Below are positions 38,001 to 53,000 of a stretch of DNA of 64,000 nucleotides, in pieces (position 1 is the stretch's first letter; each line of letters begins with the position of its first letter). Made by a program: the position numbers and the translations under genes. Source of the stretch: Oenanthe sinensis (lineage: Eukaryota; Streptophyta; Magnoliopsida; Apiales; Apiaceae); assembly GCA_028671895.1 (NCBI GenBank), contig CM053796.1, forward strand, positions 34,284,860 through 34,348,859, given 5' to 3'. Below the pieces are notes generated by a model that saw only the letters and a program-made list of their open reading frames with translations, had not been told where the DNA came from and ran no database searches.

Positions 38001-41000
38001 TAGATGTTATAATGGATACACTTGTGGTCTCTTGTATTACATTTTCGGAGGACAGAAATTATGTCCACTTTCTTATATTAAGTGGTAGTCGTTTATCACC
38101 CTCCCTTTATAAAAAATAAGAACTGTTGTCTTTAATACTTCACGACGTTTTGTAGCTCTTTCTTTTATCATTTAAGTGAAATAATACGTGGTTCCAACCT
38201 CCTCATAGTTGGACAACCCAAAAGTCTGAATATTAAGACTTGTGAGTTGCCTCTAGCTGCCGTTATACCTCAAACCTAATGACTTTCTTCATATACTTGT
38301 CAGTGTTGTACTTGTATCATCAATATTTCACCTAGGAGTCACCATTCATCTTGTTACTGAATACTTGAATAGCATTGGCTATACACTGGTTTAGGTGTAG
38401 CTTTTAAAGTGAGCAATTTGCCGTAAACAGTCCTTTGCTATATGCCAGTGAGGGAGCTCAGCATGTCGTGGCCTTGCGGCATCATGTCTTATACCAGGCA
38501 CAATCAATGGTCCAAAAAACATGGCTATTTGCTACTAATCTATATCCTCATATCCCTTGAAATTATATTAATTATAATTTATAAGAAGAATTCCTTGGCA
38601 GTTTTTTTCTTAATTTTCCTTTGACAGTGAGTATGTGGACTTGATGAGTTTTGGATATGGCCATATGGGTATTTTAAAAGAAGCGTATGCATGCACTGTC
38701 TCAATACGGAGTATTATTTTTTAATGATAGTTCACATATTCTAGATATGTGACAGGACTACACTTGGGTAGCTTTAATAGGTTTGTACTATGACTTTACT
38801 GGCATGTAAACAGAGAGAATTTTAGAATTCTCGAGGATGATATTTTTTCATGTCTGATAATTTTGCAGATGGAGGTTTTCCATTAATACATATACTCTTA
38901 TATAATTATATTGGTTAGGACTGTGGTTTTTAAATTCTATGATCTCTTTGATGTCTGGAATGAACGACAACGTAAGATATGATCAAATTTGAATTCTGAT
39001 CTGATCCTAAAGATTGCATCAAGTGAATTGATAAAGTTTTCGATGAAAAAGTGTATTTTGCTAAATAATATAGTGACACAAGCTGAGTTTTGTAGAATTT
39101 ACTTAGATCTACATATATTGAACGGCATCTTTCTTTGTTCATCATGTTAAAGTTGATGTGAACACAAATGTAAGTATAAATAATTTTCTATATTGGTTAT
39201 TAAATAGTTAAAGTATGAGTAATATAGAGCGGCGAATAGATTTATTTATTTTATATTTGGGTTCTAGATAGAAATTGTTATGTTGGTTTGAGTTGTATAC
39301 TTATTCCTACATTCATATAATTAATTGAAATGAATACAAATTCTTTGATAAATCAAGTTATTTCCATGTGTACTATACCTCATGTTGTTGATTACTGAGA
39401 TTGCTCTTTCACTGGTTGCGATCAGTCTATATTTATATGTATTAATGAACTTTTAAATGAACTTTGGGCTAAAATTTTGATATTTATATGAGATTATTGT
39501 ATTAATTTCGATATTATCCCTCGTCTCTTTAAAACTTTTGTAGTTGTACTAATTCTGCCATTACTCACTTATCTCTAAAATAGAATTTTGAATCTGTTCA
39601 TGCTATGTGTCACTGGGTCAAGTGTATAATTTTATTTTTGTCAACATGATTCCATAACGCCTCGTTCATTATTTTATATTTTGCTATTCATTGTAGGTTC
39701 TGTTTGATGTAGTGCCAGGCATAAAATATCAAGATGCTATTGAACTAATTAGCATGCAGCCAATCACCTCTAATCTAGCAGCCTGGAACAGGTCTGTATG
39801 CATGTTCTTAGTGCTACTGCTTTTATCTTTCCATCAGAATTCAGTAGTATCTCTTTATACAACATTTGCTCCAACCTCAATGTTGCATCAATGGATCCTA
39901 ATTTATCCCAGGTTTAAGAAAATTAATAAATCGTAAATATTCAACGCATTTGTTATAATAGCCTGTGTGTAATATCTTGAAGTCCGTCTGCATTACCAAC
40001 CCGTCAATTATTATATGCACTTTCCCTTTGTTACTCAGACTCAGTTGAAAGTGTCCAAAGTGGATACTTGTACAAGTGTCGACCTTGAAAATATTTTATA
40101 GATCTTAAAATGTTTTGGCCTAATAAAACAAGTGTGCGTGTCCATACTGATATCCAATTGTCGAGTGTCCGCCATTGGTACTGGAGGCCAAATAAAGAGT
40201 CTGGGTAACTGAGCATTTTATATGTATTTCTAAGAGTTGTAAAAGATTATAAAGTGTATACCTAAACGATCCATTCCTCATATATCACTGGACTGAAATC
40301 TTTTAGATTGGTTCCCATTCCAGTGTTTCTTGTGTTAGATAAGAACCATTACTATATAAAGCTGTATGATATGATGTCAGACTCTCAGTTCTCCTAGTAG
40401 AAATAATGGAACTCAAGTTTAAGGTTAGTTTGTGTGATGCACTGTTAACTTTTTGATTTCTTCGTGATTCTGAAAGGATGCAAGATGTTGAATTGATGCA
40501 CATGCGTTATGCACTGGAATCTGCTATTATTGCCCTGGAAGTTATGGGCAGGAGTGTGGCTGATGTGAAAGAAAGCTACCAAGTGGCATTGTGCTATTTA
40601 AAAGACCTGAAAAACCACCTGGAGGCCATCAACATTATTCCCCGCAAGGTTGAGCATAATCCATAAAATATATTCTGCTATAACTTTTTTATGTATTGTG
40701 TTGAATATGTTATTCTTTATAATATAAAGTATGCCTATGCTAGGCATGTATCTCATCTTACTACAATTATAAGTTTAAATATTTACCTGGTTATTATGGT
40801 TCCATTAGGAATATGCCTGACATGGGGACTCTATATGTCAATATTTCATTTTCCTGTAATTCCAACTTCCATTGTCATGTTGGAATATGAGTTACAATGT
40901 AAAAGTAGAACTTGACAACAATAGCTTCTCTTGATACTAGTTTACAATTGAAGAGATTGGGTAACATCCAATGTGATCCCTCTCCCTGTGGTGAACTTGG

Positions 41001-44000
41001 TTACAACACAGTCACTCCTTAGACTATTAGAGTTAGAGTACAGCCGTGCTCCACAAGTCCTTTTCTGTGCACGTAAATGAATTTGATAGATTTATATCAA
41101 TATAATGTTTTAGCAGTGTTTTCTGATTTCGCATACCAACTTCCAAGTAGATTTGGGCATCTTGGCTCATCCAAGCATACACAAGCAGTTACAACATTTT
41201 TTTCCACTTATAGCTATAGAGTTGAGAACTTCCATAATATTAAGTCTATCTCATTTGTGACCATGCGACTCAGGTTAGATGTTTCTGGATTTCAAATGAC
41301 TGAACTTAGTTATTGTGGTAGAAACTACCCTTCTATAAAAATATCTAATTGTATGGGGATTAATGTATATTAAATATCTCCACTAGCAGTTTTAATATTT
41401 ACATGTGCTGCAGATATTGATGATCAATATTATTATATCCCTGCTTCATATGGATGATCTGAAAGCAACACCTCTTGGGGCAAGCCATTCTGAATTACCT
41501 AATACATTTAACGTTGACTATGCTAAAGCTGAAACTCATGGAGAAGGAAACGAGATGGTTGTATCTTTCACAAAGTTACTACTAAAAATACTGCAGCAGA
41601 ATCTACCTTCGGCCGTACCTGAACAGGAGAGTTCATTGAATGCCAATGTATCTGCTAATCAAAGACAAGCTTTAGAGTGGAGAAGCATACATGCTAAACG
41701 TTTTATTGAAGATTGGGAGTGGCGTTTGTCAATCTTACAGTGTCTTCTACCATTATCTGTACGCCAGTGGAGTTGGAAGGAGGCATTAACTGTATTGCGC
41801 GCAGCCCCATCAAAGCTACTAAATCTGTGAGTTAGTATAGATTGTTAAAACATATTCATCACGTGCAAATTAATATTATCTAGAATGATACTCTTAGGGT
41901 TTAAGTAAAAGCTGCTTCTGAAAGTTACTAACATGCAGGAGACGTGGAAATAAATATATAGGAATTAGGATAGAGGAGATAACTAGGGAGAAGAAACCAG
42001 AGCAGGTGATGAAGTGTCTATGTGACAATGCAATTTCATTCATCATTAGCATAAGTCTGATATTCCCATGATGCAAAATACATCATTATATGTGAATATA
42101 TAAATATGTATGTGTACTTCTATACTGTACGAAATCTATTAAAGCCGAACTTGAGAAATCCCTCGGTGGTAATTTAGGCCTAATAATAAAATTTTAGTTA
42201 TGCTTAATTTTCAGCCCTTCTATCACATCATTAAATTTAAAACTGTATTTTATCATGCTATTAAAGCCATATTGGTGATCTTTTGTGGTTGGCCAGTCAC
42301 TCGGGCCGTATGCCTTCAAATTATTGAAGATTGGGCTAAATTGGGTTTTGACAAATCTCTACTATATTATTAACTAAATGGAATATTTTATATAAAATAA
42401 TTTAGATTCATACAAGTACAGGCCCATGCCTTACTCAGGCTCTACATGTGGTCTTTGGCTATCCTCTCCTCTCAGAAATGAGAATGGGAGACGACGGGGA
42501 TGTTGACTAATTTTCCCTTATGGAGTTGACGAAATGAAACCGCAGTGCACAAAATGCTTATGAGTGGAAAGAGTAGTATTCCTTTTGCTAGAAAGTGAAA
42601 TCAAGAATCGTTTTTGCTAAGCATTGTATATTACCAGTAAACAATTGGGGAAGATGCTATTTAATTTAATTTCACTGCTGCAACATCTTCTCTAGAGAAT
42701 TGTTTTCTTGAAATACAGTCTATGACATGCGATAGGCAGTCTGGCGCCCTTGCTGGTGGCAACTTTCTCCCTTATATGCAATAACCATCTGTTTGAAGAC
42801 TATAAAGCTTATGTTTAGTTATTGTGCAGTTGCATGCAAAGGGCTAAATACGACATTGGGGAAGAAACTGTACATCGTTTTGGATTATCATCGGAAGATA
42901 GAGCAACACTTGAATTGGCCGAATGGGTAGATGGTGCATTTAGAAGAACATCTGTATGAGCTTTATTGGTGACTGTTCTATTGTATATATTAAGCATATC
43001 ATATTGCAATTAGTATTCAAAACTTGCTGAATTTCCTATCTGATCTGCTAAATTTCTTTAAAATATTTTTTGCTACATCTGACTGTACATACTATTTTCT
43101 ATTTACTATTACCTTATTAGCCATAGATTAAAGAAAGATTCGGCAATGAACAAAGAATTAAAGTATCTTGAAGATTGAAGTTCCTTTTTGAATTAAATAA
43201 CATAAAAAATATTCAGATGTATAAAACTTGGAAAGGATATAAAACTATGACTTGGATATGTTTTAAATATTTCCTGATTTTTTGTTACAATCAGGAAAAA
43301 TATTTTTCGCTAGTTGTTATCTAACTTGAAATTGTTACCATGGTTCGTAATGCGCAACAAACCGCTTTACTCCATTTTTTCTTGATTATTACATTCTTTT
43401 CAGCAACTTCTATTTTTATTTTCCTAGATGGGTTTATTTTTCGTGCATGTACTTTTTTTTTTAATTTATACAGTGGTTCATGCTCACTAGTATTTTGGCA
43501 GGTGGAGGATGCTGTTTCGCGTGCTGCTGATGGAACCTCTGTTGGTCAAGAATTGGATATCTCCTCTCTTCATTCCCAGTTAGGTCCTCTGGCAGCAGTA
43601 AGTGAATATTTCATTTACATTAATATAACTGATTTTGATTTTTTTGCCTATTTTTTGGATGTGTATAGTACTTTAGAATGCTGACATGTTCTATTCTCTT
43701 CTAGATTCTGTTGTGCATTGATGTTGCTGCATCTTCTTCAAAATCTGCAAATGTGTCTCTGAGGCTTCTAGATCAGGTATAACTCCAGTGTTATGTTAAT
43801 ATTTTAAATTGTGGATCCAACATCTTACTGTTCCATTCTTCCATTGAGTTGACCTGTTAAATCGTTGTTTTAATATGGTGCATCCATGTTTTTAATATGG
43901 ATATCTTGAAATTTGATAAAACAATCAGGTACTCTGGCTCTTGTCTTGGAGTTAGTACATGATGAAACTTTATCATTATTTATTTTGCTATTAGGGAAAA

Positions 44001-47000
44001 CTATGTCCAGTCTGTGCCTTGCAGATATCTATGTGTTTGTGTGTATCTCAATTATTTGCAAGTAGAAAAGTATTGGTGTAGGAACTTTCCTGGTTATTTT
44101 CTTATAGGTGTTCCTTCTCAATATTTCCACCACATTTTCTTTGGCTCTTGCATTTCAATCTCCCATATCTGCAGAATTAAAGTGTGATACCTCTATATAG
44201 TAATAAAATTAAATGGAACTGAGTACCTTTGCTGTCTCATCTTCAGGCACAGATCATGTTATCTGAGATCTATCCGGGTGGTTCTCGGAAGGCAGGCTCA
44301 ACCTACTGGGATCAGATTCATGAAATGGCGATAATTTCTGTTGTGAGACGTCTTTTGAAGCACCTACATGATATGTTAGAACAGGTAATAATTTGAATTT
44401 TGTTTCTGGTAAGAATCCTTAGTTCTCTTCACTTTTCCTGGCTATAACGAAACTCTATTACCCTGTATCAATCCTATAATTCTATAAATAAATATAGCTT
44501 GGTTAAAATCGTAGAAGATTGATTAAATCTTTAGATCTCCAATGGAATTTATCCTAAAAAGCTTGTTGATTTTTTAAAAACCAGTGCATTTTTATCTTAG
44601 GAAAAATAATGGCATACTTGTAAGTGGTTTGCTGTCAAATATAGAGTGCTTTAATGCCGACTTTCATATGCTGTATATGTTAGACAAGCGTTTCACTTGT
44701 ACCTGATTTTATGGCTCTGTCTATCAGGACAAACCTCCAGTTCTTCAGGCTGTATTGTCTGGGGAGAATGTCCTTTTTTCATCGCAGGATTTCAACAGAC
44801 AAGGACACAGGGAACGCGCTCTTGTTATGCTACATCAGATGATTGATGATGCTCATATGGGAAAACGACAGTTTCTTAGTGGTAACCATATTCTTAAATT
44901 TAAATTTTAAACTTTAGACTTTAGTTATTTGTGAAAGCTTAATTCTTTGTATATATTGTATCTAAATACATATTGGTATTCCTATTGTCTGTACTGTTAG
45001 AAATCGGTTTATAAGGATCCATTGTTGCTTTGGAGATTTTAGGTAAGCTTCACAATCTTGCTAGAGCTGTTGCTGACGAAGAAAATGAAAAAGGTTCAAT
45101 AAAATCAGAGGGGTCATATAATGATGTGAAGTCTGTCTTTAATCATGATAAGGATGGGGTCCTTGGATTGGGACTAATAGTCTCCAAACAGTCATTGCCT
45201 AGTTCGGCAGCTGGAGAAGTTAGTATGAGTTCTACTGGATCTGATATTAAAGAGATCGGAAATAGATTGTTTGGCCCTCTAAATGCAAAGTCTTCCACGT
45301 ATCTCTCCCAATTTATCCTCCATATTGCTGCCATTGGTGACATAGTGGATGGGGCAGATACAACTCATGATTTCAACTACTTCTCTCTTGTGTACGAGTG
45401 GCCCAAAGATGTATGTTCTATATCTTCCTGCACAAGATTCATACTCTATAGACATTAAGACGTGTGAATTTTTTATTGGCACCACCTCTAAGTTAGATTT
45501 ATGCAAGAACTTCAGTTGCTAGGATATAAAAACAGAAATTAATGAAGAACCTTAGAAGGTGTGTAATATTTGCGTTGTTTTGGCACTTTTATCTTTGTAG
45601 GCTGGCTTCTTTTAACAATAGCGGTAGCTAATTATGAGTTGCATTAATGATCTTAAGTAGCTCATGTGTTAATTTTATTTCAGCTTTTAACTCGTCTGGT
45701 ATTTGAGAGGGGTAGCACAGATGCAGCAGGAAAGGTGGCAGAAATTATGTCTGCTGATTTTGTCCATGAAGTAATTTCTGCATGTGTACCTCCAGTATAT
45801 CCTCCTCGATCTGGTCATGGATGGGCTTGTATCCCAGTGGTTCCTACAAGCCTTAACAACTTCCCTGAACGTTTAGTTCTTTCCCCTTCATCTGGAGAAG
45901 CGAAGCCCAATTGTTACAGCCGTTCTTCGTCCATACCAGGAGTTCCTCTATACCCTCTTCAGTTGGATATAGTAAAGCACCTTGTCAAATTATCACCAGT
46001 GAGGGCTGTCTTAGCTTGTGTTTTTGGAAGTAGTATATTGTTTCGCGATAGTGACACTACTATTAGTTCCATGAACAATAATGTTCTGCCGACACCTGAT
46101 GCTAACAGGTTATTCTATGAATTTGCTCTTGACCAATCAGAGAGGTTAGTCTCTGTAAAATTTAGGTTAAATAGTACTGACTGTTGCATTCTCTTCTTAA
46201 CAAGGTCATATTATTGTTTGCCTGTTTCCATTGTGGTGGCAGATTTCCTACTTTGAACCGCTGGATACAAATGCAGAGTAACCTCCATCGAGTGTCAGAA
46301 TTTGCTGTACTGGCTGAGCACAAAATTGGGGATGATGCAAATATAAGTGAAGCAACAACTTCTATCAAGCGGTTCCGTGAGAATGATAGTGATTCTGAGT
46401 CAGAATTTGATGAAATTGCTGTTAGCGATAAATCTACACTGCTGCCTGACATTAGAAATGATGGAAGTGTGGTTTCTGATCCTTTGCCTGATTCAGTCAA
46501 GCCAGAAGGGGCGGAAGTTGATACAACAGTTTTCCTTTCGTTTGACTGGGAAAATGAAGCACCCTATGAAAAAGCTGTGGAGAGGTACTATGGTTCCCTT
46601 GTACAGAGTCAGTCAATGTCTGAAAATACTCTTTTTATACTTTTAATTTTCGTTCATCTATAACCATAACTATCTAGCATGTTTAGTTTTCAATATCGTG
46701 ATGCTGTGCATATCAAGACGCCCATCTTTATACTCTTGTTATTGTTTGGGAGTAGTTTATATCTGCCAAAGTGGTCATGACTCATGATACACGAGGAACA
46801 GGTCTTTTATGAGGCCAGAATGCAATTGCTTGATGCTATGGTTCTAGGCATGGATCATTGATATGAAGATGAGTTGCACTTACTAAACCTAATATGTTAT
46901 GGTAGATTGATCGAGGAAGAAAACTTGATGGATGCTCTTGCTCTTGCCGATCGTTGCCTCAGAAAGGGAGCTTCAGATCATTTACTTCAGCTACTTATTG

Positions 47001-50000
47001 AACGCGGTGAGAATAATTCGTCATTATCTGGACAGTGTCATGGTTATGCTGATCATGGGGTATGGAGCAATAGTTGGCAATACTGCTTGCGTTTAAAGGA
47101 TAAACAACTCGCAGCTAAACTTGCCCTCAGGTACTTGTACATGCCTGCTTTTCATAACTCTGTTGTTTGTCATAGTCATGTTATATTTGCTGTGATTTAG
47201 CTAGCATCCGTCAACTTTAATTGCTCCAAGATGTTGGCATATCAATAAATATCTTCATCATAAAACTTATATGATGGGTTTCTTTTTAAGTAACTGTGGG
47301 GTTCTTAATTAAATGAACATGACTAGTTGTGAGAATTGAAATTATATTCATAATGTGGGTGTCAGTGTACTGCGCGTTGAAGTGTTAAGTTTAATACCAA
47401 GAACTAAAGGTAGTATTTACTTGGATCACAGCTGTGCTAATTTTTAAGTTCCCATGAGGGCGACAAATATTTTGTTGTCAACAGTCCGAAAGCTAAATGT
47501 TTTAACTTCCATTCTTGTCAGTTTGACAGTTCTACAGTGTTGCATTTCTTGGGTTACTTGTGTGCCCATTATCGTTGCATATATTCAAAAGGAAGAATCG
47601 GGGTCTTTATGACCATTTTTTGTTTTTTAAATGTTCACCTGCTATTGAATTTCATTATTACTCTTGGGTGCTAAGGAACCTGTTGCTGAATGTTGTCTGA
47701 TTCTATTGCAGATATCTGCACAGATGGGAGCTGGATGCCGCTTTGGATGTTCTTACTATGTGCAGTTGCCACTTGATTGAAAGTGACCCTATCAAGAATG
47801 AGGTGTCTGATCAAAATATTTTCCTGCTATTTGAAACCATATTCTGGGCTTACAATTGACTTCACATATATCAAATTTGAATTTGTACGTTTATTAGTGG
47901 AAATACCAACCAAACATGTGCTTGGCCATAATGTTAACTGACAACTTTGGTGTTATATAGGTTGTTTCAATGCGGCAATCGTTGCTGAGATACAAACATA
48001 TATTAAGAGTGGACAATCTACACGTGAGTTGGCAAGAGGTAAACATTTGATCTCAGCTTTTGTCCAATGAATAACTACTATTTATATGCTATACCTCTTG
48101 TGTTCATAGTTCATGTTTTTTTCTCATTGGCATAAACTTTTAAAACCATCTTGAATTTGTTAGGTTGAGGCAGAGTGTCAAGAAGATCCTGAAGGTCTTG
48201 CTCTTAGATTAGCTGGCAAAGGAGCTGTTTCAGCAGCTTTAGAGGTAGCTGAAAGTTCAGGACTATCTATCGATTTGAAGAGAGAGCTGCAGGGTCGTCA
48301 GCTTGTAAAACTTCTTACAGCAGATCCGCTTAATGGTGGCGGTCCAGCAGAAGCTTCACGCTTTCTTTCTTCCTTACGTGATACCGATGATGCTTTACCA
48401 GTTGCGATGGGTGCAATGCAGCTTTTGCCCAATTTGAGATCAAAGCAGCTTCTTGTAAGTGATTTTTGGGAGGATCTTGTATTTGATCTCCCTTCTGGTA
48501 CATTGTAATTGTGAATTTGTGATTATTGGCGGTACTGTTTTTACTATTAAATTACTCTATCAAAAAGTATGAAACTGATTGATCTGTGATCTGCGATACT
48601 TGATTGCTAATTTTCTCGATGTAGGTTCACTTTTTCTTGAAGAGAAGGGATGGTAAATTGTCAGAAGTTGAAGTTTCTAGGCTCAACTCTTGGGCATTAG
48701 GTCTTCGTGTTCTGGCTGCTTTGCCTTTGCCATGGCAGCAAAGGTGCTCTTCCCTTCATGAGCACCCTCATCTAATTCTGGAGGTTCTTTTGATGCGGAA
48801 ACAATTCCAGTCCGCTTTGGTGGTACGCTGGCTACAGAATTAACAACCATAAGAGAGTCTGTGTTTGATGTTTCTAAGTAGTAAGTTCACACAATTCCTG
48901 TCTCTATTTTTTGCAGATACTTAAAGAATTTCCTTCATTGAGAGATAATAGCAGCCTATTTGCTTATGCTGCAAAAGCTATTGCTGTCAGTGTTTCCTCT
49001 CCATCCCGAGAGCATAGAATACCTTTTTCAGGAGCAAGACCAAAACAGAAGACGAGAATAGGCACACCTACAAAATCGTCTTTTACTAACGGCCTAAGTA
49101 ACTTGCAAAAAGAGGCTCGAAGAGCATTTTCTTGGACACCACGTAATAATGGTGATAAAACTGTACCAAAAGACGTTTATAGGAAAAGAAAGACTTCTGG
49201 GTTACCACAATCTGAAAGAGTTGCTTGGGAGGCAATGGCTGGTATCCAAGAAGACGGTGTTTCATTACACTCTACCGATGGACAAGAAAGGGTTCCTTCT
49301 GTCCCTTTTGCCGAGGAGTGGATGCTCACCGGTGATCCTATAAAAGACGAAGGAGTTCGTTCTTCTCATCGATATGAAAGTGCCCCTGACATTATTCTCT
49401 TTAAGGTAGGATAAAAAAGTTCTCAGTGTTTTTGATCATGCGACTTTTTTCGGTTTATTTATGTTTTAGGGTTATTAAAAAAATACATAATTTAGCAGAA
49501 AAGGTAATGATATTTTTTTTAATAGAAGGTTTCATAATTAAAATCAGCAAAATAATGAAATTCTGTCCCTCTAAAGTGCTGAAACATAGATAGAGATTTA
49601 GTTATGGTTCTTATAGGCCAATAAGTTAAGATGGTGCACTTTACTGGCTAACTTCCTCTTAAAAAAAGAAAAGAAATGCGAGTGCATTTAATGCATGTTG
49701 TCCCATTGCTGTCTTTAAATGCAATAAATTACTATGCATCCAAGTTGCTTTTGTTTAATTAGGCAGGTTTACTTTTCTGTTTATACATGATAGGCACTTC
49801 TTTCATTGTGTACGGATGAAACTGTATCTGCCAAAGGTGCTATGGAGTTGTGCATTAATCAGATGAAAAACGTATTGAGCTCCAAGCAATTGCCAGAGAA
49901 TGCATCAATGGAAATTATTGGTCGAGCTTATCGCGCTACTGAGACATTTGTTCAGGTGTACTTCCAGTTGTTTAAATATTCATCTTGATTGTCTGCAGCA

Positions 50001-53000
50001 TGTATATACCATAATAAAAGAAGACATGGATAGGCTAATGCTGAATATGGGCGCATATACACAGACTAATGCAGAATACATGGGTGCATATACAGGGACT
50101 TATCTTTGCAAAATCACAGCTCAGAAAAATATCTGGGAATACTGATTTTGTAAGTAACTCGGAAAGAAGTAGGGATATTGATGATGCATCTTCTGATGCC
50201 GGCAGCTCTAGTGTGGGCAGTCAGTCCACTGATGAACTTTCTGAAGCTCTGTCACAAGTAGATGTTTGGTTAAGACGTGCTGAACTCCTGCAAAGCCTTC
50301 TAGGATCTGGAATTGCTGTTTCCCTTGATGATATTGCTGATAAGGAGTCCTCTGAACATCTAAGGGACCGGCTGATTTTAGATGAACGATATAGCATGGC
50401 TGTATATACTTGCAGGAAGTGTAAGGTATATCTATTACAGACTACTTGAACTTTACTCCTAATTTAATTTTCAAGTAACTGTAAATTTTTTTCTGGTCTC
50501 AACTTAGATTGATATATTTCCTGTTTGGAATGCTTGGGGTCATGCTTTGATCCGAATGGAACACTATGCACAAGCACGTGTGAAATTTAAGTATGTTGGA
50601 TCTGAAATTCCACTGTGTTTATATTTCTGGATTTTCTTAAACTTTTTCTTATTATTATAAGATACGATGTAGGCAAGCACTTCAATTGTATAAAGGCGAC
50701 CCTACACCTGCAATCCTGGAGATCATTAATACAATGGAAGGAGGTCCACCAGCTGACGTTTCATCCGTACGTTCCATGTAAGGCAGATTCTAGGTTTTAA
50801 TACTTTTTATCTTTGGAAAAGTCTTTGAGCTTGCTCCCTTGATTTATTGTTATATAAATACAGAATTGTAGTTTGCTACACGTTTGCTATGCTATTTATC
50901 TCAAATAGGGAATGGGTGTGTTGCTGCACCACTGAAACGTCTGGGCTGAACAGAATGAAACAATTTGCACAATTATTTTATACGTATCGGAATAATCTCA
51001 ATCTTCATAAAAACTCCCTTATAATTATTAGCCTCTGATTTTCAAATTAGACACTTAAAGTTAAAATTGAATTTACATGCCATTACTTTTGTATATGTTG
51101 TCCGGTGTCTACTTAATACACTTGTAAAAGTAGCTGCCTTGTAAATGCATTTAGATGGAGGCCAATATGTGGATTAGGCTTCCACTGATATCATTTATCT
51201 AGGAGACTGTGACAGTAGTACATTCCCGGTGATAATGTTATTATAAAATCCTTCAAAATCATAGACGTATCAGTTGATTGTTTTATCATGAAAAAATATC
51301 TTACCTCAAGCCTAAATTTTCTGTATTCAGCCACTTAAAAAACTGTATATATATGTTATTATTACTTGCATACAATGCTCACCTTTTTGCTGAGTTTTTT
51401 TTGTTTGCTTCTATCATGCTCCATTAACACTTCGATTTAATAATAACAAAATTAACAATTTACAGATATGATATGGGACAGCTGTTCTTGAGGGTAACTG
51501 CATCTGAAACGTTGTTTCCCATTAAGATATTCGTAAAATGCATTTTTTGCTTTATTTCTATTTTTTGGTGTAGTAAATTATTTTTCTTATTCTTTTAAGA
51601 TCAGATCTTTTTTTTTTTTCAATTTTAACTTGACTAGTGGTCTTGATATGTTTGTTTATAAAGAATAGATTATTGAATTAAAGATGACATGGTGCGTTTT
51701 AAAGTAATGTTTGCACTTTGTAGTTTCCCGCAATCCTGGATTGATTTTATACATTATCAACAAGTTTGCACGTTAGTAGAAATTATATAATGAGGAGCGA
51801 GGAAGTATTCACAGAAATCAGGCAAAGTATTACTTATGCGCTATCCAGAAAGAACTTGCTCTTATTCAGTATTTATATAGACAGAAGTGCAGCATGTTTT
51901 CTGATGTAGCGTATCCCAATCTCTTAAGATATCTATAATATCTACGGTGTCTTATTATATTCCATAAGAAGTTTTATACAATTTTTTTTGTATTGAACTT
52001 TAATGCAGGTATGAACATTTGGCTAGAAGCGCACCAGCAATATTGGATGATTCTCTTTCTGCTGATTCTTATCTTAATGTTTTGTACATGCCCTCAACCT
52101 TTCCTCGTTCAGAAAGATCGAGAAGATCCCAAGAATCTGCAAATGATAATACTAGTTACAGTTCAGATTTTGAAGATGGACCTCGTAGTAACTTGGACAG
52201 CATTAGATATGCTGAATGTGTTAACTATTTACAGGATGTAAGCTTTGTCATTTTTCTCCTTTGATCTTAATTATGCACCTACACTTTGTATTTTCCTTGT
52301 TTATGCAGCACTTGCATTGACTTGCTTGAAAGTGCACTATTGAATTCAGTTTTCAAATGACACTTTAAGTTTTCTTTAATAAGTTGAGAATGCATGCATG
52401 GCATTTGTATTGATTAATATTTGCACTTTATCTTTTCTAAAGTTAGCAAAAAGCCTCTGATATATTTTTAATATATCTTATCATTTGCTTGTGTATACTG
52501 AAATCCGTTTACACTTGTAAAAAAAACCCTGCCTAAGTGAACATAATGTGATTTCACATATATAATCTGAACAAATCCTAATATTTTTTACTTCCTGTTT
52601 ATGTTACTAATTAAGTACCTTGCGGTGGTTATCTATTTGAGTTGTTTGTTTTAGCACCATATTTGTGTGAGGTTGTAACTTTTTATACTTATACTTTGCA
52701 GTATGCAAGGCAACATATGCTTAGTTTTATGTTTAAACATGGGCACTTCAAAGATGCTTGCTCGTTGTTCTTTCCTCCAAATGCTGTTCCTTCACCTCCT
52801 CAGCCATCATCACTTGGCTTGGTTACTTCATCATCTTCCCCTCAGAGACCTGACCCTTTGGTTACTGATTATGGAATTATTGATGACTTGTGTGATTTGT
52901 GCGTTGCTTATGGTGCAATGCCTGTTTTGGAAGAAGTATTGTCATCAAGAATGTCTTCAGCAGCATCACAAGATGTGCATCAGCATACGGTGGCCGCACT